Shown: one piece after another, positions 43,762-53,417 of the stretch | How the letters are laid out: each line of letters opens with the position of its first letter | Position numbering within the stretch: the first letter of the stretch is position 1 | Assembly (NCBI RefSeq): GCF_015191005.1 | Contig: NZ_CP040442.1 | Location: forward strand, 186,001-250,000 | Source: Kaistella flava (ex Peng et al. 2021) | Lineage (GTDB): Bacteria; Bacteroidota; Bacteroidia; Flavobacteriales; Weeksellaceae | DNA length: 64,000 nt | Reading direction: 5' to 3' | The notes under the pieces: model-generated | Seen by the model: only the letters and a program-made list of their open reading frames with translations | The model's database searches: none | Told to the model about the DNA's origin: nothing | Program-made: the position numbers and the translations under genes

Positions 43762-44346
43762 ATGAACAAGACTATCTTAACACTTGCAATGACCTCGGCC
43801 TTATTTCTAACTTCTTGCAATGATACTGCAAAGAAGGAAAGTACGGATGTTACAACCACTACAGAATCCGTTGATCAGACCAATTCAGATCAAATTATAA
43901 AAACAACTTCAACAGACAAAAACGGTAAAACACTCGACTTGGCGGTTGATCCTATTAAAGGTCTTGCAACCGTTAATTTTAATGGCGAAACAATTGAGTT
44001 AGTGCAGGAGAAATCGGCGTCAGGAATATGGTTTAAAAATGATACGTACGAATTAAGAGGAAAAGGCAACGATCTTGAATTGACAAAAGACGGTAAAGTA
44101 GTTTTTGAACATACCGATGATAAAGTTAATCTGGAAGCGAAAAATGATAAAGGCGATGTTTTGACGATGGATTTTAATAATTCAGACGGAACTGTAAAAG
44201 CATATTTAAACGGCGGTGATCAAATTGATCTTGAAGAAGAAAAAGCAGCCTCAGGAATCTGGTACAAAAATGACCACTACGAATTACGTGGTAAAGCTGA
44301 TCAGTACGAATTGACCAAGGACGGAAAAACGGTATTTAAAAACTAA
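43762..44346 (+). CDS. lipoprotein with two MliC-like domains
   Basis: The protein has 194 residues from ATG at 43762. The lipobox is LTSC (Cys19). Two repeats share ASGIW[FY]KND.YELRGK and ELTKDGK.VF, the pattern of MliC/PliC inhibitors of C-type lysozyme. The duplication is in tandem, about 80 residues apart. It should sit at the outer membrane facing the periplasm. The inhibitor role is inferred from the motif only. Confidence 0.78.
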   Translation: MNKTILTLAMTSALFLTSCNDTAKKESTDVTTTTESVDQTNSDQIIKTTSTDKNGKTLDLAVDPIKGLATVNFNGETIELVQEKSASGIWFKNDTYELRGKGNDLELTKDGKVVFEHTDDKVNLEAKNDKGDVLTMDFNNSDGTVKAYLNGGDQIDLEEEKAASGIWYKNDHYELRGKADQYELTKDGKTVFKN

Positions 44347-44390
44347 AAATTACATTTCTACCTTTAGCAAAATGCTAACTGAGATATCAT

Positions 44391-44422
44391 AAAAAGTTCT
44401 GTTGAAAAACAGGACTTTTTTG
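44391..44422 (+). terminator. terminator after the MliC-like lipoprotein gene
   Basis: Stem AAAAGTTCTG/CAGGACTTTT with one mismatch, then TTTTTT. Confidence 0.75.
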
Positions 44423-44668
44423 GTTTCAAAAATGGTAGGTTTAATTTTACAGAAAAGTGCAGATAGATTTACTTTTCATTATTAGTGCTAAATAAAGCAA
44501 CCTTAAAAATTCCAATTTTTAACTTATAAGGTAAATGATTTCGATTAACCTTAAAAAAAATCGTAAATTTCGGCGCCTTAACGAGGGAGTTTTGAACAGT
44601 CATGAAGAACATCTCTCAGTACTTTCAAATGTAATCTCTCATCAATTTAAATAAAAAAACCGCTAACT

Positions 44669-45499
44669 ATGATCGATAAAAATTTTTACCTTGAAAACCT
44701 TTCTGCTTTTGATATTCTCATAGAAGATGAAGACCGTAAAGAAGCGGAAAAAGTTATTTTTAGGGTTTTTAGTATGCTGCAACGTGATAAAATTTGGCTT
44801 CGTGACATCGCAACCGAAGAGGAAATCTTTGAAGAAGATGCTGAGCTTTTGGCTGAGGTTGAACAAGAGTTAAAAGAACTCGATGAAAAATATGAATTCC
44901 GTTTTGATGAATTTTATAAACTGGTTCAACAAGAGATGAAGAAAATTCAATCAACCTCAAATAAGAATCTTGTGGAAGATAATGATTTTGACGAAGATGA
45001 TGATACTTTTGATGATGAAGACGAAGATGAATTGGACGACTTCAACGAAGATTTTGAAATAGAAGATGAAGACGAGGATCTTTATGATGAAGACGAGGAG
45101 GATGAAGAAAACGACGCCTTAAGTCATTTATCAGATGAAGAAATAGATTTGGTGCCCGAGTATATTTTGGCAAGCGCAAAAACAAGATTTAATTATCCCG
45201 AGTTTTTAGCATCATTTCCTGTTGCTGATGAAGAATTTGTAGAGGAACAATTTCTTTTTCCTGTAATCGCCGGAAAAGCATTCGGAGAAACAGATACTGA
45301 AATCGCTGAAAACATGCATTCAACCTTCATGACATTAGGTTATCAAATTGAAATGAGCGATCTTATGAAAATGATTGAACAGAAAGGAAAAGAATTAGGG
45401 CTTGAGATTTTAGCTTTTAAAGTGGCGTCTGATTCTTTACGACAAGGTGCACGTCCGACGGCAGTTGTTGAGCAGATTTCGCAATTGTTAAAACCATAA
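44669..45499 (+). CDS. acidic protein of unknown function
   Basis: The 276-residue protein has three parts: a helical N-terminal domain (1-100), a very acidic linker (103-149, mostly Asp/Glu), and a compact C-terminal domain (EIDLVPEYILASAKTRFNYP onward). No signal peptide and no known motif. It lies 55 bases before an M17 peptidase gene in the same direction. The 322-base gap upstream (44347-44668) holds the terminator at 44391 and no gene. Function unknown. Confidence 0.7.
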   Translation: MIDKNFYLENLSAFDILIEDEDRKEAEKVIFRVFSMLQRDKIWLRDIATEEEIFEEDAELLAEVEQELKELDEKYEFRFDEFYKLVQQEMKKIQSTSNKNLVEDNDFDEDDDTFDDEDEDELDDFNEDFEIEDEDEDLYDEDEEDEENDALSHLSDEEIDLVPEYILASAKTRFNYPEFLASFPVADEEFVEEQFLFPVIAGKAFGETDTEIAENMHSTFMTLGYQIEMSDLMKMIEQKGKELGLEILAFKVASDSLRQGARPTAVVEQISQLLKP

Positions 45500-45553
45500 T
45501 TTTTTCATAATAAGGATATAGTATTCAATAAAATTTAAAATAAAGAAGTAAAA

Positions 45554-46984
45554 ATGATAGATAATTATTTAAACGCAGAGTTAATATCAAACTCTCAAAA
45601 CGATAATAAGAATGGTAATCAATTAGAATTGCTCATCAATTCCACTGATGAGGTATTGAGCCAAAATTCAAAATCGGTTGGTGAATCAATTAAAGAGGCT
45701 TTTGAAAAAAAGAAAAACAAAGTAATCATCACCAATGGAGATATTCAAAAATTCTTAGTTACGCTTCCAAAAACAGATCTTGAAAGTTTAAGACTGGCGG
45801 GTGCTTCAGTTTTTCAGGCGTTGAAAAATGAGAATAGCAAAGAGGTTAATATTAATGACGTAAAGGATTTGACTGAACTTCAGAGAATCGCTTTTATTGA
45901 AGGTTTGCTTTTGAGCAGTTACAGTTTTTCTAAATATAAAAAAGAGAAATCAGAACGTCAGATTAAAATTTCCTGTTCTCCAAACTTCATCGATGAAAAG
46001 TCTTTGACTGAATTAAAAAAACTTGCAGAAGCAGTATCACTAACCAAAACCATGGTTAATGAACCCCCTCAATTTATGGATGCGCTGAAATTCGCAGAAT
46101 ACGCCGTAGAAGCAGGAAAAAAATTCGGTTTTAAAACTGAAATATTAGGAAAATCGGAAATCGAAGAATTAAGAATGGGCGGAATTCTTGCTGTAAATAG
46201 AGGATCTTCTGTACCTCCAACTTTTAACGTTTTTCATTATAAACCAGAAAATGCGATTAATGAGAAACCTTTAGTTTTGGTTGGAAAAGGAGTTACTTTT
46301 GATACCGGTGGTTATTCAATAAAAGTAGGAGGGAATATGACTTCTATGAAATCGGATATGGCAGGAGGAGCCGCAGTTTTAGGAATTATTTCCGCAGCCG
46401 CAGCCAATAAATTACCGTATCATATTATCGGTTTGGTTTCTGCCACGGACAATAAAATCTCGTCTGACGCTTTGGTGGTCGATGATATCATTACCATGAT
46501 GGATGGTACCACGGTCGAAGTTCAAAATACCGATGCCGAAGGTCGATTAGTTTTGGCTGATGCGCTGACTTATGCAAAACGTTTTAACCCTGAATTAGTG
46601 GTTGATATGGCAACATTGACAGGTGCTTCTGTAGCAATCACAGGATCATTCGGAATTGCAATGGCAGGAAATGCGCAAAGTGCGATGGATTTATTAAAAG
46701 TGTCTGGAGAAGAGACTTATGAAAGATTGATCCAATTACCATTCTGGACAGAATTCGAAGATTTACTAAAATCTGATATTGCAGATTTAAAAAATATCGG
46801 TGGACCAATTGGTGGTGCAACAACTGCCGGAAAATTCCTGGAACATTTCACAGATTACCCATGGATCCATTTGGATATCGCCGGAGCCTCATTTGTAAAT
46901 GACGCAAAAGGATACCGACAAAGTGGTGGAACTGGTGTTGCTGTAAGATTATTATATCAGTTTATTAAAACTAAATGTCAGTAA
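45554..46984 (+). CDS. M17-family leucyl aminopeptidase
   Basis: The 476-residue protein has the catalytic C-terminal domain with K245 and D250 (VGKGVTFDTGGYSIK), D268 (MKSDMAGGAAVLG) and NTDAEGRLVLADAL (325-338; D327, E329, R331). These are the two-metal-site residues of PepA-type enzymes. It cleaves N-terminal residues from peptides in the cytoplasm. The N-terminal domain (1-150) is divergent. ATG at 45554. Confidence 0.93.
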   Translation: MIDNYLNAELISNSQNDNKNGNQLELLINSTDEVLSQNSKSVGESIKEAFEKKKNKVIITNGDIQKFLVTLPKTDLESLRLAGASVFQALKNENSKEVNINDVKDLTELQRIAFIEGLLLSSYSFSKYKKEKSERQIKISCSPNFIDEKSLTELKKLAEAVSLTKTMVNEPPQFMDALKFAEYAVEAGKKFGFKTEILGKSEIEELRMGGILAVNRGSSVPPTFNVFHYKPENAINEKPLVLVGKGVTFDTGGYSIKVGGNMTSMKSDMAGGAAVLGIISAAAANKLPYHIIGLVSATDNKISSDALVVDDIITMMDGTTVEVQNTDAEGRLVLADALTYAKRFNPELVVDMATLTGASVAITGSFGIAMAGNAQSAMDLLKVSGEETYERLIQLPFWTEFEDLLKSDIADLKNIGGPIGGATTAGKFLEHFTDYPWIHLDIAGASFVNDAKGYRQSGGTGVAVRLLYQFIKTKCQ

Positions 46985-47086
46985 TATTTATTGAAACGGT
47001 TATAGATTACGCTGTATCAGTTTAGAGTCTGTATAGATTTTAATAAAGAACATAAGAATTGGTCTTTGAAGGAACTTTAGATTTCC

Positions 47087-47385
47087 ACCGAAAGTTAAAG
47101 CGAAGCTAAAAACTCTTGTGATCTTTTCAGAAGCATAATTTTCACTGTAGAAAACATAAAAACTTTTGTGCCTTTTGTGGTTAAATTTTTTTTTTTTTTT
47201 GAATTTATAAAGGCTCTTAATATTTAAAGAGACCATGAAAATATTTTAAGTTTTTACTTAAAACTCTTCATTTAGAAACCGAAATTAAAGCTAAGCTAAG
47301 AACTCTTGTGTACTTTTCAGAAGCATAATTTTCACTGTAATAAGCATAGAAACTTTTGAACCTTTTGTGGTTGATTTTTTTTTTG
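47087..47385. repeat. two direct repeats of about 108 bp
   Basis: Copies 47087-47195 and 47278-47385 share AACTCTTGTG, TTTTCAGAAGCATAATTTTC, and end with ACTTTTG...CCTTTTGTGGTT then a T run. The spacing is about 190 bases. The intervening TAAAGAGACCATGAAAATA resembles 657-676. The gap 46985-47699 (715 bases) has no convincing gene. Confidence 0.7.
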
Positions 47386-47481
47386 TTGATTTAAACAGTT
47401 CTCAGATTTTTTCATAAACCACAATGGAATTTGACAAAATCGTGGTCAGGTTCATCGCTGATTCTTTTTACTTGATAACTT

Positions 47482-47512
47482 AAAGTGCGGACTCCTTATC
47501 CGCACTTTTTCA
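47482..47512 (+). terminator. Rho-independent terminator
   Basis: Stem AAAGTGCGGA/TCCGCACTTT with loop CTCCTTA, then a short T run. It could end a transcript from 45554-46984 that reads through the repeats. Confidence 0.75.
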
Positions 47513-47699
47513 TTTTAGTGAGGTCCCATTTTATAAATGAGCTCTGTGAATTTTTATAGTAGTACAGATGATATTTTTCAGGAATTTAATCTTTATCGGT
47601 GAACCAATATATAATTGACGGGTTTATAATTAAATTCGCTGAATCAAATAAGATCTTTTTGTCCTATTAAGCAAATGCTCATTATATAAAATAAACCCT

Positions 47700-48983
47700 A
47701 TGAAAAAACATATTCTTGCCTGTTGTGCCCTCTCTCTGTTTACCTTCTCTGCAAAAGCTCAGGTAGACAGTCTAAAAATAAATGTCGATTTCCGTACGCG
47801 CGCCGAACTCGATAATGGCCAAAAAACATTAATTCCAAACCATCAGAAACCGGAAACCACGGTGTTCTCAAGAGCCCAACTGGGAGTAGATTACTACTGG
47901 CAGGATCTGGAACTTTTTATGTCTTTGCAGGACGCCAGAGTTTGGGGCGAAGTTTCTTCTACCAACCAACGCAGCGGAAGTTTCAATGTAAACGAGGCTT
48001 GGGCAAAATATAGTTTCACTAAAAATACAGCGCTGAAGATTGGGCGACAGATTCTTTCTTATGATGACGAGCGGCTTCTTGGTGCTTTAGACTGGCAGAT
48101 GCAGGGACGTAGTTTTGACGCGGCTAAAGGCATTTTTCGTCTAAGTCCGCAGTCGAAACTGGAAGCAGTAGTTACGTACAATAACGATAACAACGATAGT
48201 AATGACTTACCGGATCGCGAGTTTTACAGTATTCTAGACAGCGGAGAAAGAACAAAATCGATGCAGATTCTTCATTATGAATATCTCTGGCCTCAATCAA
48301 GTCTTTCCTTTATCGGAATGAATAATGTCGTTCAAAGTCTTTCCGGAACGCACTTCGATCTATTAACCGTCGGTATGAATGCGAAAAAATATACCGGAAA
48401 ATTTGGCTTTTTTGGATCCGCCTATTGGCAAACCGGTAAAAATACTTTAGCACAAAGTAAAAATGCGTATCAGTTTTCTGCGAACGTCGATTTTATTCCA
48501 ACTAAAAATATCAATATCGTATTGGGAACCGAATGGTTGTCGGGTACAGATTATAATACTGAAAATTCTAAGAATAATTCGTTCAGTCCTTTATATGGTA
48601 CCAATCACAAATTCAATGGTTTTATGGATTATTTCTTTGTCGGAAATCATTTCAACAGTGTAGGTTTGAAAGACTTTTACCTGAAATCTAATTTCAAATT
48701 TAATCCGAAAGCAGCTCTTGGCATTAATCTTCATGGTTTTGCCACTAATGCAAAATTAGGTTTTGATAATGTTAAAAATAAAGAATACTCTTCCTATTTA
48801 GGGACAGAAGCCGATTTGGTCTTTACGTATAAAGTAGCAAAAGTTTTCACCATGCAGGTTGGACATTCGCAGATGTTCGCGACCGAAAGTATGAACTATC
48901 TTAAAAAGGTAGCAGATCCCGCCTCGATGCAAAGCTGGTCTTGGGTAGGTCTTACTTTTAAGTCTCAGTTTAAAGTAAAATAA
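47700..48983 (+). CDS. outer-membrane beta-barrel protein, alginate-export-like
   Basis: The 427-residue protein has a signal peptide (MKKHILACCALSLFTFSAKAQ) and a beta-barrel pattern. RTRAELDNGQKTLIP and VFSRAQLGVDYYWQDLELFM near the start and LKIGRQILSYDDERLLGALD (about 98-117) are typical of the alginate_exp family. The C-terminus ends in alternating residues (WSWVGLTFKSQFKVK). It probably is a porin-like protein; substrate unknown. It is alone in its transcription unit. Confidence 0.82.
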   Translation: MKKHILACCALSLFTFSAKAQVDSLKINVDFRTRAELDNGQKTLIPNHQKPETTVFSRAQLGVDYYWQDLELFMSLQDARVWGEVSSTNQRSGSFNVNEAWAKYSFTKNTALKIGRQILSYDDERLLGALDWQMQGRSFDAAKGIFRLSPQSKLEAVVTYNNDNNDSNDLPDREFYSILDSGERTKSMQILHYEYLWPQSSLSFIGMNNVVQSLSGTHFDLLTVGMNAKKYTGKFGFFGSAYWQTGKNTLAQSKNAYQFSANVDFIPTKNINIVLGTEWLSGTDYNTENSKNNSFSPLYGTNHKFNGFMDYFFVGNHFNSVGLKDFYLKSNFKFNPKAALGINLHGFATNAKLGFDNVKNKEYSSYLGTEADLVFTYKVAKVFTMQVGHSQMFATESMNYLKKVADPASMQSWSWVGLTFKSQFKVK

Positions 48984-49088
48984 AAATTTGCTTTCTTCTA
49001 ATACAACAATTTGTGACGGAAATTTAATGTACATCATCTGTTAAACCATATTGTAATCCTTAAATTTGCATGATAAAATATAATTGAA

Positions 49089-49802
49089 ATGAATTTAAAA
49101 GGAAAAAACGCCATCGTTACTGGTGGAGGTAGAGGTCTTGGAAAAGCTGTCGCTTTAATTTTAGCCAAAGAAGGAGTCAATGTCGGTATTACCGGAAGAA
49201 ATGAAGAAAATCTAAAAACGACCGTTGAAGAATTGAAAGGTTTAGGAGTTCAGGCTTTTTCTGCAGCTTTCAGTATGGATGAAGAAACTTCAGTACAAAA
49301 AGGAATAGCAGATTTAGCAAAGGATTTAGGTGGAGTAGATATTCTCATCAATAATGCTGGAATCGGTGACTTTGGAAGTATTGAAGAAATGCCGTCTGAA
49401 ACTTGGGAACAAGTAATCAAGACGAATCTTTTCGGAGTGTATTATGCAGCAAAAGCAGTCTATCCATTTTTGAAAGAAAAAGGAGCAGGAGATATCGTAA
49501 ACGTTGCTTCAACAGCAGGTTTGAAAGGTGGACCGAATATGTCGGCTTATGCGGCTTCGAAAGCGGCAGTTGTTTCGTTATCACAATCGATGATGGCAGA
49601 ATGGAGAAAACAAAATATCCGCGTCATTACTTTAACGCCAAGTACAATTGCTTCTGACATGTCGATTCAAGGAGGTTTAACAGACGGAAATCCAGAAACA
49701 GTACTTCAACCGGAGGATTTCGCAGAATGGGTAAGAGATATTTTGAAAATGAACAGAAGAGCGTTAATTGCTAATGGTTCTATTTTTTCAACGAATCCGT
49801 AA
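49089..49802 (+). CDS. short-chain dehydrogenase/reductase, 3-oxoacyl-ACP reductase-like
   Basis: The 237-residue Rossmann protein has TGGGRGLGKA (11-20), NNAG (88-91), and the catalytic S141, Y154, K158 (YAASK). It probably reduces a keto group using NAD(P)H. Sequence alone does not decide between FabG-like and other SDRs. A TAAATTTG box (49061-49068) lies 20 bases before the ATG. Confidence 0.9.
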   Translation: MNLKGKNAIVTGGGRGLGKAVALILAKEGVNVGITGRNEENLKTTVEELKGLGVQAFSAAFSMDEETSVQKGIADLAKDLGGVDILINNAGIGDFGSIEEMPSETWEQVIKTNLFGVYYAAKAVYPFLKEKGAGDIVNVASTAGLKGGPNMSAYAASKAAVVSLSQSMMAEWRKQNIRVITLTPSTIASDMSIQGGLTDGNPETVLQPEDFAEWVRDILKMNRRALIANGSIFSTNP

Positions 49803-49845
49803 TCTGGATTCTTTAATTTATTAATAAAGAGTTTCATTACTTTAC

Positions 49846-49880
49846 AACAAAAGCGGGTTTTTCCTGCTTTTGTTTTTTTT
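49846..49880 (+). terminator. terminator after the SDR gene
   Basis: Stem ACAAAAGCGGG/CCTGCTTTTGT with a TTTTT loop, then TTTTTTT. Confidence 0.82.
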
Positions 49881-50028
49881 ATAAAAACCTGTTTCAAAAG
49901 CCTACCTAAAGTTTAATAAAACTAAATAAGTCACATAAAAATTAGTGGTCACCTTAAAATAGGTAATATAAAGTTGAAAATATTTGATTTTCGAAACAGA
50001 TGTGAACTTTTAAAAGTATTTTTTTTCT

Positions 50029-50266
50029 TAAACTTATGTGACTTTTGTGGTTGAATTTTTTTTCGTTAAATTTCCACAGGATCTAAGTAATGGTTTAAAT
50101 ATCCAAATTCGCACGATTTAAACCGAAAAAGATGCAAAAGTTTTATTTTAATTAAAGTGAATAACAGTCTTCAAAATCACCATAAAATAAGCGTTTTACA
50201 TTTTGCCTTCTTTTGAAAATCTTTATTTTTGTATTAGTCTTTTGCCTCTTTTGCGGTTAAAAAAAA
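50029..50266. repeat. dispersed repeat units in the SDR-GDPD gap
   Basis: Reverse units at 50029-50060 (CTTATGTGACTTTTGTGGTT) and 50237-50266 (TCTTTTGCCTCTTTTGCGGTT-like), with a forward unit at 50120-50145 (AAACCGAAAAAGATGCAAAA). The pair 50120/50237 forms another inverted block of about 145 bp. The gap 49803-50279 has no gene. Confidence 0.6.
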
Positions 50267-50279
50267 TATAAATAAATTC

Positions 50280-50987
50280 ATGATGCAAGCACAAACTCAA
50301 ATTATCGCGCATCGCGGGTTTTGGAAAACAGATCCTCCAACCATAGAAAATTCCCTTAAAAGTTTAGAAAACGCTCAGAATTTAAATATTTATGGTGCAG
50401 AGTTCGATGTTCGAATGTCAAAAGACGGCGTGCTGATTGTCTATCATGATGAACATTATAGCGATCTGGAAATTTCGGAAACCAATTTTGAAGATTTAGA
50501 AAAACTGAAATTAAAAAGCGGCGAGAATCTTCCAACTTTAAAGGATTACTTAAAAAAAGGGAAAAAGAATCCTTCATTAAAACTGATGATTGAACTGAAA
50601 CCGATCAATTCGAAAACCAAGGAAAATGAGTTGGTTCAGAAAGCGATTCAATTGGTTAAAGAACTGCAAGTGGAATCCCAAACTGAATTTATTTCCTTCA
50701 GTTTAAATATTTGCGAGCGGATTAAAAAAGAAGAACCTGCTTTCAAAGTTCATTATCTGAACGGAGATCTTTCTCCTTTAGAAATAAAAGAAAAAGGACT
50801 TGACGGTTTAGATTATCATTATTCTATTTTTATGACAAATCCTACCTGGATTTCGCAAGCCAAAACTTTAGGATTAATTACCAATTCATGGACAGTAAAT
50901 GATGTTGAAATATTTAAACTGCTAAAAAAGCAAGGAATTGATTTCGTCACCACCGATATTCCGCATCTTCTATTAAAAATCAGCTGA
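50280..50987 (+). CDS. glycerophosphodiester phosphodiesterase family protein
   Basis: The 235-residue TIM-barrel protein has AHRGFW (10-15), a catalytic-type His, PTIENS (20-25), E41 and D43 (GAEFDVRMSKDG) and H56 (VYHDEH). GDPDs split glycerophosphodiesters to glycerol-3-phosphate and an alcohol. No signal peptide, so cytoplasmic. Start ATG at 50280 or 50283. Confidence 0.92.
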   Translation: MMQAQTQIIAHRGFWKTDPPTIENSLKSLENAQNLNIYGAEFDVRMSKDGVLIVYHDEHYSDLEISETNFEDLEKLKLKSGENLPTLKDYLKKGKKNPSLKLMIELKPINSKTKENELVQKAIQLVKELQVESQTEFISFSLNICERIKKEEPAFKVHYLNGDLSPLEIKEKGLDGLDYHYSIFMTNPTWISQAKTLGLITNSWTVNDVEIFKLLKKQGIDFVTTDIPHLLLKIS

Positions 50988-51196
50988 TAATATTGGTGTG
51001 TTCTCCAAATTATTCACTCCTCCAAAAATAATCATTCTATTTTATCGTGATAAACCTGAAACTGTATTCGTTCTCAGCGAAATACCGTAAAAACTCTGAA
51101 AATTATTTTTCAATTTTTGAGCTTTAATAAGCTTAAGGACATCATTATTAATTTTATCTATCGAATGTATTAGATCGGAAAACTAGGAAACTATTT

Positions 51197-51225
51197 TTGT
51201 TTTTTAGTTTTCTTTTGTATCTTTG
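51197..51225 (+). promoter_or_regulatory. promoter of the TetR-RND operon
   Basis: TTG at 51197-51199, 18 bases, then TATCTTTG at 51218-51225, a textbook Bacteroidota promoter, 11 bases before the ATG of the TetR gene, so the leader is very short. Confidence 0.7.
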
Positions 51226-51235
51226 CGCTCGAATT

Positions 51236-51838
51236 ATGGAGGAAAAAACAATTTTTTTAAGCAAAGCAGCAGAACTTTTCATCGAAAACGGTGCGAAAAC
51301 CGTAACGATGGATGAGATTGCAAAAGAGTTTGGAATTTCGAAGAAAACCCTTTATCAGAAATATAAAAATAAAGAGGAATTACTGGAAGAAGTTCTGAAG
51401 CATAAACTGGACGAAGTGATTGACCGGCTTCAGTACCTGGATGATAATGTTGAAAACGCCGTTGAAAGAATGATTTGTAGAGACGAAGAAATCGATAAGG
51501 TTTCTCACTCTAATAATAATATCCTGATTCGTCAACTCCTAAAATACTATCCCGCGATTTTCCATAAGCATATGTTGAATTTCTCTGCAAAATTCGCAGA
51601 AGTATTGGTTCATAATATCGAAAAAGGAAGACAGCAAGGTCTTTACCGCGAAGATTTCAATCCGGAAATTTATGCGAAGATTTTTTTCCAACTCGTGATG
51701 TCTTATGACAGTTCCCCGTTTTTTGATACAGAAGTGATCGAACGGGAATATTTTATGCAGGAAGCATTGATGCTTTATATCAATGCCATCACGAACGAAA
51801 AGGGAAAAGAAGTACTTAAAAATCTTCAACAAAAATAG
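51236..51838 (+). CDS. TetR-family regulator of the RND efflux operon
   Basis: The protein has 200 residues from ATG at 51236. TetR helix-turn-helix: AAELFIENGAKTVTMDEIAKEFGISKKTLYQKYKNKEELL. The C-terminal domain is of the type found with Bacteroidota RND pumps. It is the first gene of an operon with TolC, membrane fusion and RND genes, and likely represses it. Confidence 0.9.
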   Translation: MEEKTIFLSKAAELFIENGAKTVTMDEIAKEFGISKKTLYQKYKNKEELLEEVLKHKLDEVIDRLQYLDDNVENAVERMICRDEEIDKVSHSNNNILIRQLLKYYPAIFHKHMLNFSAKFAEVLVHNIEKGRQQGLYREDFNPEIYAKIFFQLVMSYDSSPFFDTEVIEREYFMQEALMLYINAITNEKGKEVLKNLQQK

Positions 51839-51929
51839 AGTCAGATCGTGTAATAGGATGAATTCATAATAATTTCATTTTAAAGCAATGAACTCGATAA
51901 CAAACAGTAATAAATAACAAAAATATAAA

Positions 51930-53276
51930 ATGACCAATTGGAGAAAAATGGCTTTCGTTGCCCTCTTTGCAGTTTCGATCACCGGATTGAAAGCGCAACA
52001 GACGGTTACTTTAAAACAAGCCATAGAGTACGCGCTTCAAAATAAAGCAGAAGCGCTAAAATCAAAACTGGATGTTCGGAATGCCGATTACCAAATAATG
52101 GAAGCGAAATCTAATGCGTTGCCTCAAATTTCGGGGGTTGCCAATCTTACCTATAATCCGCTTTTACAAAAATCTGCCTTAGACGTGGGTGCCTTTAGTG
52201 GTGGACCAAGTAATATTCAGTTGATTTCTTTCGGACAGAAATGGAATGCCGGAGCGGGTTTACAATTGTCTCAGGCCGTCTTTAATCAGAAAGTATTTAT
52301 CGGATTGAAAGCGGCAAAATCAACCAAAGAATTTTACCAGCTTAATGCCCAGTTGACGGAGGAGCAAATTATAGAAAGAGTTTCAAATGCTTACTTTGAA
52401 GTGTTTACCATTCAGCAGAAAAGAGAAACTTTAGAAAGCAGCTATACAAGTACTGAAAAAGCGAGAAATGTAATTAAAAGTTTATTTGATAATGGTTTGG
52501 CTAAAAAAATAGATTTAGATCGGACAAATGTAAATCTTACCAACATCAGCACCATTATGACGCAACAGCAAAATGGCATCAACCAGGCAGAAAATGCGTT
52601 GAAGTTTTACATGGGAATGCCTATTGAAACGAGTATACAACTGGTGAAAGCTGATATGGAAATCACTCCTCATTTATTGGATGACGTAGTAGCTACCGAT
52701 AACAGAGCTGAAATCCAGGTGCTTTCCAAACAAAAAGAATTATTGCAATTCAATAAAAAAGCAGTTGAAGCAGATTATTACCCGACCGTTAATTTAAATG
52801 CGAATTACAGTTATCAGGCATTAGGAGATAAATTCCCTTTAACACATGGTCAAAAAAGCGGCGTCTTTTGGTCAGATTATTCTGCCATTACTTTAGGAGT
52901 GAATATTCCAATTTTTAATGGTTTTGCGACGAAATCCAGAGTGGCAATGGCTCAAATAGAACTGGATAAAGTAGAGATTGATATTAAAGATACCAAACTC
53001 GGTTTAGATTTATCGTATCAAAATGCGAAATCCCAAATTGAAAATAGCCTTTTGGCGTTAGACAGTCAAAAAGCAAACGTAGGTCTTGCCGAATCGGTGC
53101 TCTCCAATACCAAAAGCAATTACCAATACGGTTTAGCAACCCTTACCGATTTACTGGAAGCTGAAAATGCTTTGGTCGAAGCTAAAAACAATTATACCAA
53201 TGCCATTTTGGATTATAAAATTGCAGAAATACAATATTATAAATCAAAAGGAGAACTTAAAACGTATATAAAATAA
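51930..53276 (+). CDS. TolC-like outer-membrane channel of the RND pump
   Basis: The 448-residue protein has a signal peptide (WRKMAFVALFAVSITGLKAQ) and TVTLKQAIEYALQNKAEALK (25-44), then the long helical repeats of outer-membrane efflux proteins, with a second repeat at LGVNIPIFNGFATKSRVAMAQ. It forms the outer-membrane duct for the pump encoded downstream. ATG at 51930. Confidence 0.93.
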   Translation: MTNWRKMAFVALFAVSITGLKAQQTVTLKQAIEYALQNKAEALKSKLDVRNADYQIMEAKSNALPQISGVANLTYNPLLQKSALDVGAFSGGPSNIQLISFGQKWNAGAGLQLSQAVFNQKVFIGLKAAKSTKEFYQLNAQLTEEQIIERVSNAYFEVFTIQQKRETLESSYTSTEKARNVIKSLFDNGLAKKIDLDRTNVNLTNISTIMTQQQNGINQAENALKFYMGMPIETSIQLVKADMEITPHLLDDVVATDNRAEIQVLSKQKELLQFNKKAVEADYYPTVNLNANYSYQALGDKFPLTHGQKSGVFWSDYSAITLGVNIPIFNGFATKSRVAMAQIELDKVEIDIKDTKLGLDLSYQNAKSQIENSLLALDSQKANVGLAESVLSNTKSNYQYGLATLTDLLEAENALVEAKNNYTNAILDYKIAEIQYYKSKGELKTYIK

Positions 53277-53417
53277 ACTGAACATAAAATTCTTGTTAAA
53301 AGATTCCTTTTGACATTAAAAAAATAATTATTCCAAATGAAATCGCCAAGATTGGTAACGCAAATACCACTAAAATATAGCGATTGCATAAGTCCTTAAA
53401 AAAATAAATATCTTCTT

